Counted from the first letter of the stretch, positions 1 to 8,676 are shown. The stretch: 64,000 nt of DNA from Mycobacterium sp. 852014-50255_SCH5639931 (GCF_001665605.1 NZ_LZSV01000035.1:186001-250000); one strand, 5' to 3'. Numbers and translations are program-made. Notes: generated by a model not told the origin, from the letters alone.

Positions 1-77
1 CCGGCGGATAGGGAGCCGCGCAGTTTGTTGGCCGCCTTCCACAGCGTGTCTTTGAGCTCTTTGTCCGTTGCCCGCAT
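1..77 (-). CDS. hsdM: Type I restriction-modification methylase subunit HsdM, N-terminal fragment
   Basis: The reverse strand from 77 to 1 reads MRATDKELKDTLWKAANKLR and then GSLSA. This is the start of the conserved HsdM N-terminal helical domain, which normally continues with the 'YKDVVLGLIFLKY' type helix. The remainder lies outside the window, so the N6-adenine methylase domain and its NPPY motif cannot be seen. The ATG shares one base with the stop codon of the upstream glycosylase-like gene (TGATG at 79-75), so translation is probably coupled. HsdM forms the modification complex with HsdS and protects host DNA; whether HsdR and HsdS are present cannot be told from here. M. tuberculosis also has an hsdM locus near dfrA. 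Confidence 0.8.
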   Translation of the reverse strand, partial: MRATDKELKDTLWKAANKLRGSLSA

Positions 78-1294
78 CAGCCGGCCACCCGCAGATCGGC
101 GGCCAGGTCGCCCCGGGTGGCGACGCTGAACCCGCCAAGTTCCAGCCACGACGCCATCGACTGCAATTCGCCGGCCAGCGCCTCGACGACGCGCGGTCGC
201 GGCACGTCGGGTTCACCGAACGCGCCCACGACGCGCAGCGTGTCGGCGGCCCGATCGGCCTTGAGGTCGACCCGCGCCACCAGCTGCCCGTCCATCAGCA
301 GCGGCCACACGTAGTAGCCGTACTGGCGCTTGTGGGCCGGGGTGTAGATCTCGATGCGGTAGTGAAATCCGAACAGCCGCTCAACCCGGGGCCGAAAGAA
401 GATCAGCGGGTCGAACGGACACAACAGCGCGGTGCCCCGGTCGGCGCGCGGCACCGCGCGCCCGGTGCGCAGATAGGCCGGCGCGGGCCAGCCTTCGACG
501 TCGACCCGCTCGATCTCACCCGCGGCCACCAGGTCGGCGACCGCCGGCTTGACTTGCTGGGCCGACAGCCGGAAGTAGTCGCGGATGTCGGCCTCGGTGC
601 CCACGCCGAGCGCGGTGGCCGCCCGCAGCGTGAGTTCCCGGACGGCCTCTTCGTCGTCGACGTCGCGCGCCAGCACACTCGCCGGCAGCACCCGTTCCAC
701 CAGGTCGTAGTGCCGTGCGAAGCCCACGCGGGTGGCCGTCGTGAGCACGCCGGCCGCGAAAAGCGCCTCGGCGACCCACTTGGTGTCGCTGCGGCTGCCC
801 CACCAGCTTCCTCTGGGCCCGCGCGGTTCGGCCTCGAGATGGGCCTCGATCTGTCCGGCGGTGCTCGGCCCGAGCTCGGCGACGGCGGCGACGATCTTGT
901 CGGCGAGCTGGGGATTGGCCTTGACGATGTGAACGCCCCAGCGGCCGTGCCGGTACTGGCGCATCCGCCAGCGCAGCAGCGGCCAGTCGTCGACGGCCAT
1001 CAGCGCGGCCTCGTGCGCCCAGTACTCGGCCAGCAGCCGCGACGCGCGCGGGCCCCAGGCGGCGCGGTCCAACACGTCGCGGTCGTAGGGGCCGAGCCGG
1101 CTGAACACCGGCGCGTAGTGGGCACGCACCGCGACCGAAACCGAATCCAGTTGCAGCACTTGGATTCTCGATATCAGCCGCTTCAGGTGGGCGCGGGTGA
1201 TCGGACCGGCGGGCCGTGGCTCGCTAAAGCCTTGGGCCGCAACGGCGATCCGTCGGGCTTGCGCGGCCGACAGCCTGGGGGTCCGGATCGACAC
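77..1294 (-). CDS. Winged-helix DNA glycosylase-like protein, YcaQ/AlkZ (HTH_42) family
   Basis: The 405-residue protein belongs to the HTH_42 family of tandem winged-helix proteins. The family includes E. coli YcaQ, which unhooks interstrand crosslinks, and Streptomyces AlkZ, which gives self-resistance to azinomycin. The family's catalytic signature Q-x-Q/D is visible as Q48-L-D50 in the stretch IQVLQLDSV, so this member carries the Q-x-D form seen in YcaQ-like enzymes. Length is normal for the family. Its stop codon overlaps the hsdM start by one base, so the two are co-translated. I infer base-excision activity on bulky alkylated or crosslinked DNA; the substrate is unknown. A role tied to the restriction system is only suggested by the gene order. 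Confidence 0.75.
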   Translation of the reverse strand: MSIRTPRLSAAQARRIAVAAQGFSEPRPAGPITRAHLKRLISRIQVLQLDSVSVAVRAHYAPVFSRLGPYDRDVLDRAAWGPRASRLLAEYWAHEAALMAVDDWPLLRWRMRQYRHGRWGVHIVKANPQLADKIVAAVAELGPSTAGQIEAHLEAEPRGPRGSWWGSRSDTKWVAEALFAAGVLTTATRVGFARHYDLVERVLPASVLARDVDDEEAVRELTLRAATALGVGTEADIRDYFRLSAQQVKPAVADLVAAGEIERVDVEGWPAPAYLRTGRAVPRADRGTALLCPFDPLIFFRPRVERLFGFHYRIEIYTPAHKRQYGYYVWPLLMDGQLVARVDLKADRAADTLRVVGAFGEPDVPRPRVVEALAGELQSMASWLELGGFSVATRGDLAADLRVAG

Positions 1295-1342
1295 GGCGCC
1301 GAGAATACCGCTCGGGTGCGACAGCGCCCCGCGGCGACGCGG

Positions 1343-2044
1343 CTAGCCCGTGCTGACTTTCCCGTCCAGCGGCACCACGACGCTCGGCTCCGGCGCGTTC
1401 TTCTGCTCCTGGTAGGCCGACTCGAGAGCGGCCGGGACCGCTTCGAGGTCGCGGTACACGCCCATCAGCTGCTCGAGGACGTTGATCCGTTGCTTGATCG
1501 CCTCGTCCGCCGCACGCCGGGCCTGCTCGCGATAGTGATCGGCCTCGCGCTGGGCGTCGCGCCACGCCTTGTCGATCGCCGCTTCGGTCTCGGCGCGCAT
1601 CCCGGCCAATTCGGCTTCGAGCTGCTTCTTGGCTTCCTCGTAATCGGTTTCCATGGCTTTTCGCTGCTCGGCCATCGCCGCCAACTCCTCTTCGTGCTTT
1701 CGCTGCGCGGCCTCGACCTCGGCCTCGGTCGCTGCGATCAGCGCGTCCGCCTCGCTCCGCGCCTCGGCCTGCATCTCGGAAACCTCCTCGACCGCGCGTT
1801 GCAGCATCTTCGCCATCCGGCGCTGCACCGCGTGGGGTGAGGGTGAGGTGTCGGTGAGGACGGCGACCTCCTTGCGCAGTGCGGCCGTTTGGTCGCCGGC
1901 TTCCTTCAGCCGGGACCTCAGACTCTCGACATCGTCGAGCAGCAACTGCTGTTTGGTGGTCAACATCTCGATGTGGGCATCGACCGCGGCCGGGTCGTAG
2001 CCCCTGAACATGCGAGTGAACGCTTTCGTGGGTTCGGTTATCAC
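1343..2044 (-). CDS. DivIVA-like coiled-coil protein
   Basis: The 233-residue protein starts with a DivIVA-type N-terminal motif (FTRMFRGYDP at residues 9-18, then AAVDAHIEML). It continues as one long charged coiled coil rich in E, A, R and Q to about residue 210, with a short Pro-containing tail. DivIVA/Wag31 and SepIVA-like proteins organise polar growth and septation in mycobacteria; a scaffold role is inferred. I chose the GTG at 2044 because it follows a GGAGGGGG ribosome binding site and because a longer frame back to 2188 would run into dfrA. It has its own leader between 2045 and 2130. No transmembrane segment is visible. Confidence 0.7.
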   Translation of the reverse strand: MITEPTKAFTRMFRGYDPAAVDAHIEMLTTKQQLLLDDVESLRSRLKEAGDQTAALRKEVAVLTDTSPSPHAVQRRMAKMLQRAVEEVSEMQAEARSEADALIAATEAEVEAAQRKHEEELAAMAEQRKAMETDYEEAKKQLEAELAGMRAETEAAIDKAWRDAQREADHYREQARRAADEAIKQRINVLEQLMGVYRDLEAVPAALESAYQEQKNAPEPSVVVPLDGKVSTG

Positions 2045-2130
2045 TGCCAATTCCCCCTCCTGGCAACGTGTGGTGACGCGGAGAGACCGACCCCCGCGTC
2101 CGAGTATGTCACGGGCGCGGAGACCAACGC

Positions 2131-2628
2131 CTATGCCCGACGGTAGCTGTGTAGCCGGTACCGCAGCCCCGTGCGACTGACCTGCCACTCCCCCGTCTCA
2201 CCCAGCCAGGCGTCGTCGAGCACAGGCGCCAGCGCGTCGTCGTCGTCGCGCCGCAGGTCGACTTCGACCTCGGTGACCTCACACCGCGTGGCGTGGGGCA
2301 GCGCGAGCAGATAGACCTGCTCGCCACCGATCGCCCACGTCTCGGGCTCGGTCTCGGAACCGGCAAGAGCCGCCTCGAGCGACCCGACGACCTCCGCGCC
2401 GTCGGCCACGAAGTCCCTCCGGCGCGAGAGTACGACATTCCTGCGACCGGGCAGCGGCCGGACCTTGGCAGGCAGCGACTCCCACGTGCGCCGGCCCATG
2501 ATCACGGTGTGCCCGATGGTCAGCTCTTTGAAGCGGGCCAGGTCCTCGGGAACTCGCCACGGGATGTCGCCACCACGGCCGATGATGCCCGACGTCGACT
2601 GAGCCCACACCAGGCCGAGGTCGGTCAT
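2131..2628 (-). CDS. dfrA: Dihydrofolate reductase
   Basis: DfrA reduces dihydrofolate to tetrahydrofolate with NADPH in the cytoplasm and is the trimethoprim target. The 165-residue protein shows the standard family blocks: an N-terminal LGLVWAQS strand, WRVPEDLARFK around residues 24-34 with the substrate-binding acidic residue, the NADPH-binding MGRRTWESLP near 44-53, and GGEQVY near residue 100. The ATG at 2628 overlaps the thyA stop by four bases (ATGA), so thyA and dfrA are translationally coupled. This couples thymidylate synthesis, which produces dihydrofolate, to its recycling. The order thyA-dfrA is the standard mycobacterial arrangement. Confidence 0.97.
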   Translation of the reverse strand: MTDLGLVWAQSTSGIIGRGGDIPWRVPEDLARFKELTIGHTVIMGRRTWESLPAKVRPLPGRRNVVLSRRRDFVADGAEVVGSLEAALAGSETEPETWAIGGEQVYLLALPHATRCEVTEVEVDLRRDDDDALAPVLDDAWLGETGEWQVSRTGLRYRLHSYRRA

Positions 2629-3425
2629 ACAGCGACGGGGGCTGTGATCGCGGGGTGCGGGTCGTAGTTCTTCACGACGACGTCGTCGTAGGTGTAGTCG
2701 AAGATCGAATCCCGGTGTCCCAGTACAAGTTCCGGGTACGGCCGCGGCTCGCGGCTGAGCTGGGTGCGCACCTGCTCGACGTGATTGTCGTAAATGTGGC
2801 AGTCGCCGCCCGTCCAGACGAACTCACCGACCGACAGGTTGGCCTGGGCGGCCATCATGTGGGTGAGCAGCGCGTAGCTGGCGATGTTGAACGGCACACC
2901 TAGGAAGAGGTCGGCGCTGCGCTGATACAGCTGGCAGCTGAGCCGACCGTCGGCCACGTAGAACTGGAAGAACGCGTGGCACGGCGGCAGCGCCATCTGC
3001 GGGATATCCCCCACGTTCCACGCCGAGACGATGATGCGCCGCGAGTTCGGGTCGGTTCGCAGCAAGTCCAGCGCCGCGGTGATCTGGTCGACGTGCTCAC
3101 CCGTCGGCGTCGGCCAGGACCGCCACTGCACGCCATATATCGGCCCGAGATCGCCTGTCTCGCTTGCCCATTCGTCCCAGATGGTGACGCCGTGCTCGTG
3201 CAGCCAGGCGACATTCGAGTCGCCGCGCAGGAACCACAGCAACTCGTAGATGACCGACTTCAGATGCACCTTCTTGGTGGTGAGCAGCGGGAAGCCGGCC
3301 GACAGGTCGTAGCGCAACTGCTGGCCGAACAGGCTGCGGGTCCCGGTGCCGGTGCGGTCGGCTTTGGCCGTGCCCCGCTCGAGCACCAGGCACAACAGGT
3401 CCTCGTAGGGCGTCGGGATCGGCAC
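2625..3425 (-). CDS. thyA: Thymidylate synthase (folate-dependent)
   Basis: ThyA methylates dUMP to dTMP using methylene-tetrahydrofolate. The 266-residue protein has the catalytic cysteine at position 149 in ALPPCHAFFQF, the RTGTGTRSLFGQQ loop near the N-terminus, and the C-terminal YDPHPAITAPVAV typical of the family. A GTG at 3425 is the annotated start; initiation a few codons later, at the residues matching the M. tuberculosis N-terminus (TPYEDLL), cannot be excluded. It is the first gene of the thyA-dfrA pair and its stop overlaps the dfrA start. The short region 3426-3467 separates it from the divergent hydrolase and must hold both promoters. Confidence 0.97.
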   Translation of the reverse strand: MPIPTPYEDLLCLVLERGTAKADRTGTGTRSLFGQQLRYDLSAGFPLLTTKKVHLKSVIYELLWFLRGDSNVAWLHEHGVTIWDEWASETGDLGPIYGVQWRSWPTPTGEHVDQITAALDLLRTDPNSRRIIVSAWNVGDIPQMALPPCHAFFQFYVADGRLSCQLYQRSADLFLGVPFNIASYALLTHMMAAQANLSVGEFVWTGGDCHIYDNHVEQVRTQLSREPRPYPELVLGHRDSIFDYTYDDVVVKNYDPHPAITAPVAV

Positions 3426-3467
3426 GCGGCCAGCTTAGCTCCCAGGGCCAGGAGTAGAACGGGTCCC

Positions 3468-4217
3468 ATGCCGAACATCATCGACACCATCGCCACCGCT
3501 GACGGGATCTGCACCGTCCACTTGTTCACCCCCGATGGTCCGGAATCCCAAGTTCCGTGGCCCGGCGTGGTCATGTACCCCGACGCCGGCGGATTGCGCG
3601 ACACCTTCGAACAAATGGCGGCCAAATTGGCCGGATACGGCTACGCCGTGCTTCTTCCCGACGTGTACTACCGCAGCGGCGAGTGGGCTCCGTTCGACAT
3701 GGCCACCGTGTTCGCCGACGAGAAGGAACGCAAGCGGCTGTTCGGGATGATCGGCAGCATCACCCCGGACAAGATGGCCAGCGACGCCGTCGCCTTCTTC
3801 GACTACCTGTCGGCCCGGCCGGAGGTGTCCGGGGAGCGCTTCGGCGTGTGTGGATATTGCATGGGCGGCCGCACGTCCTTGGTGGTCGCCGGCCGGGTGC
3901 CCGAGCGCGTGGCCGCTGCGGCGTCCTTCCACGGCGGCGGCCTGGTGACCGACACGGCGGACAGCCCGCATCTGCTGGCCGACCGGATGCGCGCGACGGT
4001 GTATGTGGGTGGCGCCAAAGATGACGCGTCCTTCACCCACGACCACGCCGAGCAGCTCGACAAGGCGATGACCGCAGCCGGCGTGCAGCACACGATCGAG
4101 TGGTATCCGGCGGCCCACGGGTTCGCGGTTCCGGACAACGCGCCGTATGACCCCGCCGCGGCGGAGCGGCACTGGCAGGCGATGACCGAGGTCTTCGCTT
4201 CCGCGTTACCGCGCTAA
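3468..4217 (+). CDS. Dienelactone hydrolase family protein (Rv2765-like)
   Basis: The 249-residue alpha/beta hydrolase has the dienelactone hydrolase nucleophile elbow G-Y-C131-M-G-G, with cysteine rather than serine as nucleophile. A candidate acid lies near D185-D186 and the catalytic histidine at H217 in PAAHGF. Family members hydrolyse enol-lactones or related esters; the physiological substrate here is unknown. The ATG at 3468 follows a GGAG motif at 3451 and lies 42 bases from the divergent thyA start. Its last 12 bases overlap the 3' end of the convergent glycosyltransferase gene. It corresponds in position to Rv2765 of M. tuberculosis. Confidence 0.88.
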   Translation: MPNIIDTIATADGICTVHLFTPDGPESQVPWPGVVMYPDAGGLRDTFEQMAAKLAGYGYAVLLPDVYYRSGEWAPFDMATVFADEKERKRLFGMIGSITPDKMASDAVAFFDYLSARPEVSGERFGVCGYCMGGRTSLVVAGRVPERVAAAASFHGGGLVTDTADSPHLLADRMRATVYVGGAKDDASFTHDHAEQLDKAMTAAGVQHTIEWYPAAHGFAVPDNAPYDPAAAERHWQAMTEVFASALPR

Positions 4218-5420
4218 CCCGTCCAGCAGCAGCGTCGCGGCCACCGCCGCGCCGTCGGTGCGGATCGTGGCGGCCACGGCACTCGCCCGCGCACGGATAT
4301 CCGGCGACAGGGCCGTCTCGAGCGCGGCCGACAGCGACTCGGCGGTAGGCGCCGGACCGTCGTGCGCGACACCGATGCCCAGGTCCGCCACCCGACCGGC
4401 CCAATACGGCTGATCGGCCCCCTGCGGCAGCACCACCTGCGGCGCACCGGCCCGCGCGGCGGTGGTCGTGGTGCCCGCGCCGCCGTGGTGCACGACTGCG
4501 GCGACGCGGGCGAAGAGCGCCCGGTGGTTGAGCTCACCGACGGCGAGGCAGTCGTCGCGGTCGTCCATCGGGGCCAGGCCGGCCCAGCCTCGGTAGAGAA
4601 TCGCCCGGCGGCCATGGGCGCGGACGGCCTCGACGACCGCCCGGGAAAGGTCGGTCGCGGCGCGCATCGGCATGCAGCCGAAGCCCACGTACACCGGCGC
4701 CGGGCCGGCGTCGAGGAACTCCGCCACGTCGGCGGGGAGGGGACGTTCGTCGGGCAGCAGCCACGCCCCGGTCTGGACCACATCGAGCCCGCTTCGCTCC
4801 GGCCACGGTCCCAGCGTGGGGTCCGCCGCCAGCCATGGACGCTCGGTGAGGGCGTAGTCGCGGATGTCGTCCACCGGCGGCAGGTCCAGCGACGCACGGT
4901 GGTCGTTGAGCGTCGCGCCGAACAGCGTGTCCATGTGCTGGGCGTCCATCCGCCACAGCACCCGGTTGTCGATCACTCCCGGCGGAAACTGGCCGGCATA
5001 CGTCGGGGGCAGGTGGTGCGGCGACGGCAGGATGGTCGGTTGGTAGCTCACATAGACGTAGGGAATGCCCAGGCGCTCGGCCACCGACCGCGCGCCCGCC
5101 GCGACCGGCGGGAAGCCGGTGGCCACCAGCAGGTCACATCCGTCGGCCGCGGCGGCCACCGTGTCGAATTGCGCGGCGACCAGCGCGTCCAAGTGCCGGC
5201 GGAGGTCGTCCTCGGACGGTGTGAGGCCGGCCGCCATGGCACGCCACGAATCGCCGAATGGCACCAGCGGCAGGCCGATACCGGCCAGCAATTCCGCGAA
5301 TTCCTGGTCCGGCGGCGCGCACACCCGAACCTCCGCGCCGAGCGCCCGCAACTGAACCCCGAGCGCCGCAAGCGGTTCGACCGCCCCGCGCGAATCGTGG
5401 GTGGACAGCAACACACGCAT
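4206..5420 (-). CDS. GT1-family glycosyltransferase (UDP-glycosyltransferase/MGT-like)
   Basis: The 404-residue enzyme has the two-domain GT-B fold of the erythromycin/glycopeptide GT1 glycosyltransferases. The N-terminal domain begins MRVLLSTHDSRG. The C-terminal nucleotide-sugar domain carries the diagnostic HHGGAGTT motif near residues 309-316, followed by AARAGAPQVVLPQGADQPYW. Mycobacterial relatives include Rv1524/Rv1526c and the glycopeptidolipid transferases, but no glycopeptidolipid genes are visible nearby, so donor and acceptor are unknown. I chose the ATG at 5420, where the conserved domain begins, rather than 5516; a GGAGGTG lies upstream of it. The gene is monocistronic and converges on the dienelactone hydrolase gene with a 12-base overlap. 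Confidence 0.85.
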   Translation of the reverse strand: MRVLLSTHDSRGAVEPLAALGVQLRALGAEVRVCAPPDQEFAELLAGIGLPLVPFGDSWRAMAAGLTPSEDDLRRHLDALVAAQFDTVAAAADGCDLLVATGFPPVAAGARSVAERLGIPYVYVSYQPTILPSPHHLPPTYAGQFPPGVIDNRVLWRMDAQHMDTLFGATLNDHRASLDLPPVDDIRDYALTERPWLAADPTLGPWPERSGLDVVQTGAWLLPDERPLPADVAEFLDAGPAPVYVGFGCMPMRAATDLSRAVVEAVRAHGRRAILYRGWAGLAPMDDRDDCLAVGELNHRALFARVAAVVHHGGAGTTTTAARAGAPQVVLPQGADQPYWAGRVADLGIGVAHDGPAPTAESLSAALETALSPDIRARASAVAATIRTDGAAVAATLLLDGLAR

Positions 5421-5575
5421 TCCGACGTTCTTCACCTCCGGCGTGCGGTCGGCCACCTCGTCGCCCACCGCGGACCGACACCTTCGCATGAAACGGCGGC
5501 CCGTGGCCTGCGTCAACCCGGAATGCGATTCCCATGACGCCGCGAATACCGCGGCAAAATAACGAAGTTTGCCCT

Positions 5576-5591
5576 CCGCGGCGCGCCGCGG
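5576..5591. other. Perfect 16-bp GC palindrome, possible transcript-end hairpin
   Basis: CCGCGGCGCGCCGCGG reads identically on both strands and is followed on the plus strand by GG and seven A residues. It lies between the end of the FadE operon (5616) and the glycosyltransferase start (5420), both on the minus strand. In minus-strand RNA the U-run precedes the hairpin, so it is not a classical intrinsic terminator of the FadE operon. A stem of this kind could still stop or stabilise that transcript. Confidence 0.35.
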
Positions 5592-5615
5592 GGAAAAAAA
5601 TCAATCCGAGCCCAA

Positions 5616-6707
5616 CTAGTTCGGGGGCAGGCCCACCAATTCGGCCAGCCGGGCGCGGTGACGGTAGGCGGTGCCGAAGATCAACTGGTCGCTCTTGGCG
5701 CGCTTGAGATAAAGGTGCGCGGGATACTCCCACGTCATGCCGATGCCGCCGTGCAGCTGCACACACTCCTCGGCCGCGTGCACGGCGACGCCGCTGCAAT
5801 ACGCCTGGGCGACGGCGGCCGCGAGGGCCGCGTCTTCGTCGCCGCGGGCACACGTGTCGGCGGCGTAGCGGGCCGCCGCCGTCGCGGCGCTGACTTCGAA
5901 CCACAGATCGGCCAACCGGTGTTTGATCGCCTGGTACGAGCCGATCGCGCGGCCGAACTGCTTGCGCTGCTTGGCATATTCCAGCGTGGTCTGGAAACAC
6001 CATTGGGCGATGCCGAGCTGTTCGGACGCGAGCAGGGCCGCCCCCGTGCGCAGCGCCTCGGTGACCGCGCCGTCGGCCGGCCCGAAGCGTGACGAGGCGA
6101 CCGCCGAAAAGCGCACATCCGCAAGGGGTCTCGTCATGTCCAGCGCCAACAGTGGCGACACCTCCACACCGGCCGCGGTGCGCGAGACGGTGTGCAGCTC
6201 GTGTCCGTCCGGACCGGCAACCGGCACCACCAGCACGTCGGCCTGCGCGGCACCGGCGACGCTGGTGACCGATCCGCTCAGCCCGTCTGCGCCGCCGGTC
6301 ACCGCCCCGGGCGGATCCCCGGGTGCTGTCGAGAGCGGCACTACCAACGCCGCGGTCAGCTCGCCTTGGGCCAGGGCGGACACGGTCTCGGTATCGCCGG
6401 CATGCAACAGCGCGACGGTGGCCAGCACCGCGCTCGACAAGAACGGCACCGGCGCGACGGCCCGGCCGATCTCCTCCATGACGACCGCGGCCTCGCGGGC
6501 ACCCGCCCCGGCCCCGCCAAGCGACTCCGGGACCAGCAGGCCGGCCACCCCGAGCTCGACGGCCAGTGTCCGCCAGAGGCTTGAGAAGTCTTGCGGTTCG
6601 GGGTCATAGGCGCGGGCCACCGATTCGGGCGGGCAGCGGTCGGCGAACAGATGCCGAACGCTGTCGCGCAGGGCCTCCTCGGTGTCCGAGTAGAGCAGGT
6701 CACTCAC
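5616..6707 (-). CDS. Acyl-CoA dehydrogenase, smaller partner of a FadE pair
   Basis: The 363-residue flavoprotein has the acyl-CoA dehydrogenase fold, with the C-terminal signature QLHGGIGMTWEYPAHLYLKR and an AKQRKQFGRAIGSYQAIKH helix contacting FAD. It starts at the GTG at 6707, which overlaps the stop of the upstream FadE by four bases (GTGA); an ATG at 6725 is possible but would deepen the overlap. Two adjacent FadE genes of unequal type often encode an alpha2-beta2 heterotetramer in mycobacteria, as in the cholesterol side-chain enzymes. I infer the same here from the coupling. It introduces a 2,3-double bond into an acyl-CoA; the substrate is unknown. It is the last gene of the SDR-FadE-FadE operon. 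Confidence 0.88.
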   Translation of the reverse strand: MSDLLYSDTEEALRDSVRHLFADRCPPESVARAYDPEPQDFSSLWRTLAVELGVAGLLVPESLGGAGAGAREAAVVMEEIGRAVAPVPFLSSAVLATVALLHAGDTETVSALAQGELTAALVVPLSTAPGDPPGAVTGGADGLSGSVTSVAGAAQADVLVVPVAGPDGHELHTVSRTAAGVEVSPLLALDMTRPLADVRFSAVASSRFGPADGAVTEALRTGAALLASEQLGIAQWCFQTTLEYAKQRKQFGRAIGSYQAIKHRLADLWFEVSAATAAARYAADTCARGDEDAALAAAVAQAYCSGVAVHAAEECVQLHGGIGMTWEYPAHLYLKRAKSDQLIFGTAYRHRARLAELVGLPPN

Positions 6708-7897
6708 CGATCCAGGTCCTTCCACGCGACGTCCTTGTCGACGCGGTGCTCGCCCGGCAGGCCGAGAATGCGCTCAGAGATGGTGTTGCGCAGGATCTCC
6801 GAGGTGCCGCCCTCGATCGAGTTGCCGCGAGCCCGCAGATAGCGGTATCCGGGCTCGCGCCCGACCAGATCCACGACTTCGGTCCTGCGCATGGTCCAGT
6901 CGTCGTACTGCAGCCCCGCCTCGGCGTGCAGCTCGATGTCGAAGCCCGAAATGGACTGCGCCAGCTTGGCGAAGGCAACCTTCATGCCGGCGCCTTCCGG
7001 TCCGGGCTGACCCACCTGGGCCTGCTGCCGGAGCCGCTCGCCGGCCAGGCGAAGGACTTCCGCGTCGACCCACAGCTTCATCAGCTCGTCGTGCATCGCG
7101 GGATTGCGCAGCCCGGGGTCATCGCGCCACGCCTTGGTGACCTTCCCGATGATCCCGCCCTCGCGCGGCGTTCCGGCGCGGGTACCGATCGCGACGCGCT
7201 CGTTATTGAGCGTGGTGGTCGCGACCCGCCAGCCGCCGCCGTCCGGGCCGAGCCGGTTCTCGTCGGGCACCCGCACGTCGGTGAGGAACACCTCGTTGAA
7301 CTCCGCCTCGCCGGTTATCTGGCGCAGCGGGCGCACCTCGACACCGGGCTGCGTCATGTCGCACAGGAAGTACGTCAGGCCAGAGTGTTTGGGCACCGTC
7401 GGGTCGGTGCGGGCAACCAGGATGGCCATCTGCGCGTGCTGCGCCATCGACGTCCACACCTTCTGCCCGTTGACAATCCAGTCGTCACCGTCGCGGACCG
7501 CCCGGGTGGCCAACCCGGCCAGGTCCGAGCCCGCGCCGGGTTCGCTGAACAACTGGCAATACACTTGCTCACCGGTGAACAAAGGGCGCAGGAACTTTCG
7601 TTTCTGCTCGTCGGTACCGAACGCCGCGATGGTGGGCGCCGCCATGCCCATCCCGATGAAGTTCTTGGCGGTGCCGCCCACCGGCGCGCCGGCGCCCGCC
7701 AGCTGGGCGTCGACGAGTTCCTGGGCCTTTCGCGGCAGGTCCAGCCCGCCGAAGCCGTGCGGCAGGTGCACCCAGGCCAGGCCCGCGTCGTACTGTGCGC
7801 CAAGGAATTCGCGCGGATCGGTGGTGGCCGGGTCATGCTCGTCCAGCAGCGCCTGCACCCGCGCCTTCAGGTCGGTCGCCAGGTCATCGGAGCTCAT
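6704..7897 (-). CDS. Acyl-CoA dehydrogenase, larger partner of a FadE pair
   Basis: The 397-residue acyl-CoA dehydrogenase shows the FAD/substrate loop QLFSEPGAGSDLA, the NGQKVWTS signature and the C-terminal RGNSIEGGTSEILRN. The glutamate in the last motif lies where medium-chain enzymes keep their catalytic base (YEGTSQ). It begins at the ATG at 7897, two bases after the SDR stop, and overlaps the following FadE gene by four bases. With its partner it probably forms a heteromeric dehydrogenase for beta-oxidation of a specialised acyl-CoA such as a branched chain or steroid side chain. That substrate class is inference from paired FadEs elsewhere. Confidence 0.9.
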   Translation of the reverse strand: MSSDDLATDLKARVQALLDEHDPATTDPREFLGAQYDAGLAWVHLPHGFGGLDLPRKAQELVDAQLAGAGAPVGGTAKNFIGMGMAAPTIAAFGTDEQKRKFLRPLFTGEQVYCQLFSEPGAGSDLAGLATRAVRDGDDWIVNGQKVWTSMAQHAQMAILVARTDPTVPKHSGLTYFLCDMTQPGVEVRPLRQITGEAEFNEVFLTDVRVPDENRLGPDGGGWRVATTTLNNERVAIGTRAGTPREGGIIGKVTKAWRDDPGLRNPAMHDELMKLWVDAEVLRLAGERLRQQAQVGQPGPEGAGMKVAFAKLAQSISGFDIELHAEAGLQYDDWTMRRTEVVDLVGREPGYRYLRARGNSIEGGTSEILRNTISERILGLPGEHRVDKDVAWKDLDR

Positions 7898-7899
7898 CG

Positions 7900-8676
7900 C
7901 TAGCCCTGCGGTCGAGCCTGAAAGCCCTGTGCGGCACCGAGCAGCAGGCCGCCGTCGATCACCATCGTCTCGCCGGTGATCCAGCTCGCCGCGTCGGAGA
8001 CCAGGAATGCCACGGCGGCGGCCACGTCGATGGGCTCACCGATGCGGCCGAGCGCGATCGAGGAGGCGAGCGGATCCTCGTGGTCCTTCCACAGCGCCTC
8101 GGCCAACCTGGTGCGCACCACCCCAGGGGCGATCGCGTTGACGCGGACGCGGGGCGACAGTTCCAGCGCCAGCTGCTTGGTGACGTGGATGAGCGCGGCC
8201 TTGGTGGCGTTGTACATGCCCATGGCCGGCGATTGATGCAGGCCGCCGATGGAAGCGGTGTTGACGATCGCGCCGCCGTGCTCGCCCATCCACGACTTGA
8301 CGACGAGCGACGTCCACAGCAGCGGGGCCCAGAGGTTGACGTCGAAGATCTTGGTGAAGCGCGCGTGGTCCTGGTCGATCAGCGGGCCGTACGCGGGGTT
8401 GGTGCCCGCGTTGTTGATCAGGATGTCCACGCTGCCGAAACGCTCCAGCGTCAGGTCCACGCAGCGCCGGGCGGCGTCCTCGTCGACGGCGTGCGCGCCG
8501 ACGCCCAGCGCGTTGCCGTCTACCTGTGCCGCGGCCTCGTCGGCGGCCTCCTGCTTGCGGGCGGTGAGCACCACGTTGGCCCCGGCGGCCGCGAGTTGTT
8601 GGGCGATCGCGAGCCCGATCCCGCGCGATGCGCCGGTGACGATCGCGGTTCGGCCGGTCAGATCCAGTGAGGTCAT
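7900..8676 (-). CDS. Short-chain dehydrogenase/reductase (FabG-like, Rv2766c-type)
   Basis: The 258-residue SDR has the nucleotide-binding TGASRGIG at residues 14-21, NNAG at 88-91, and the catalytic set S142, Y155 and K159 (YNATK). The C-terminus is ASWITGETMVIDGG, as in 3-oxoacyl reductases. It corresponds in position and family to Rv2766c (fabG5) of M. tuberculosis. It is the first gene of an operon with two acyl-CoA dehydrogenases, which suggests a 3-hydroxyacyl-CoA or carbinol dehydrogenase step in the same pathway. The promoter lies in the 89-base divergent region shared with the secreted-peptide gene, where a perfect 14-bp palindrome occurs at 8704-8717. Confidence 0.92.
   Translation of the reverse strand: MTSLDLTGRTAIVTGASRGIGLAIAQQLAAAGANVVLTARKQEAADEAAAQVDGNALGVGAHAVDEDAARRCVDLTLERFGSVDILINNAGTNPAYGPLIDQDHARFTKIFDVNLWAPLLWTSLVVKSWMGEHGGAIVNTASIGGLHQSPAMGMYNATKAALIHVTKQLALELSPRVRVNAIAPGVVRTRLAEALWKDHEDPLASSIALGRIGEPIDVAAAVAFLVSDAASWITGETMVIDGGLLLGAAQGFQARPQG

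Noticed and set aside
68..1840. A 590-codon plus-strand frame
   Set aside because: It is antisense to the YcaQ-like and DivIVA-like genes and has a low-complexity Arg/His/Gly composition typical of shadow frames.
5576..5600. Intrinsic terminator for the FadE operon
   Set aside because: In minus-strand RNA the U-run comes before the hairpin, the wrong order for Rho-independent termination, so it is listed only as a palindrome.
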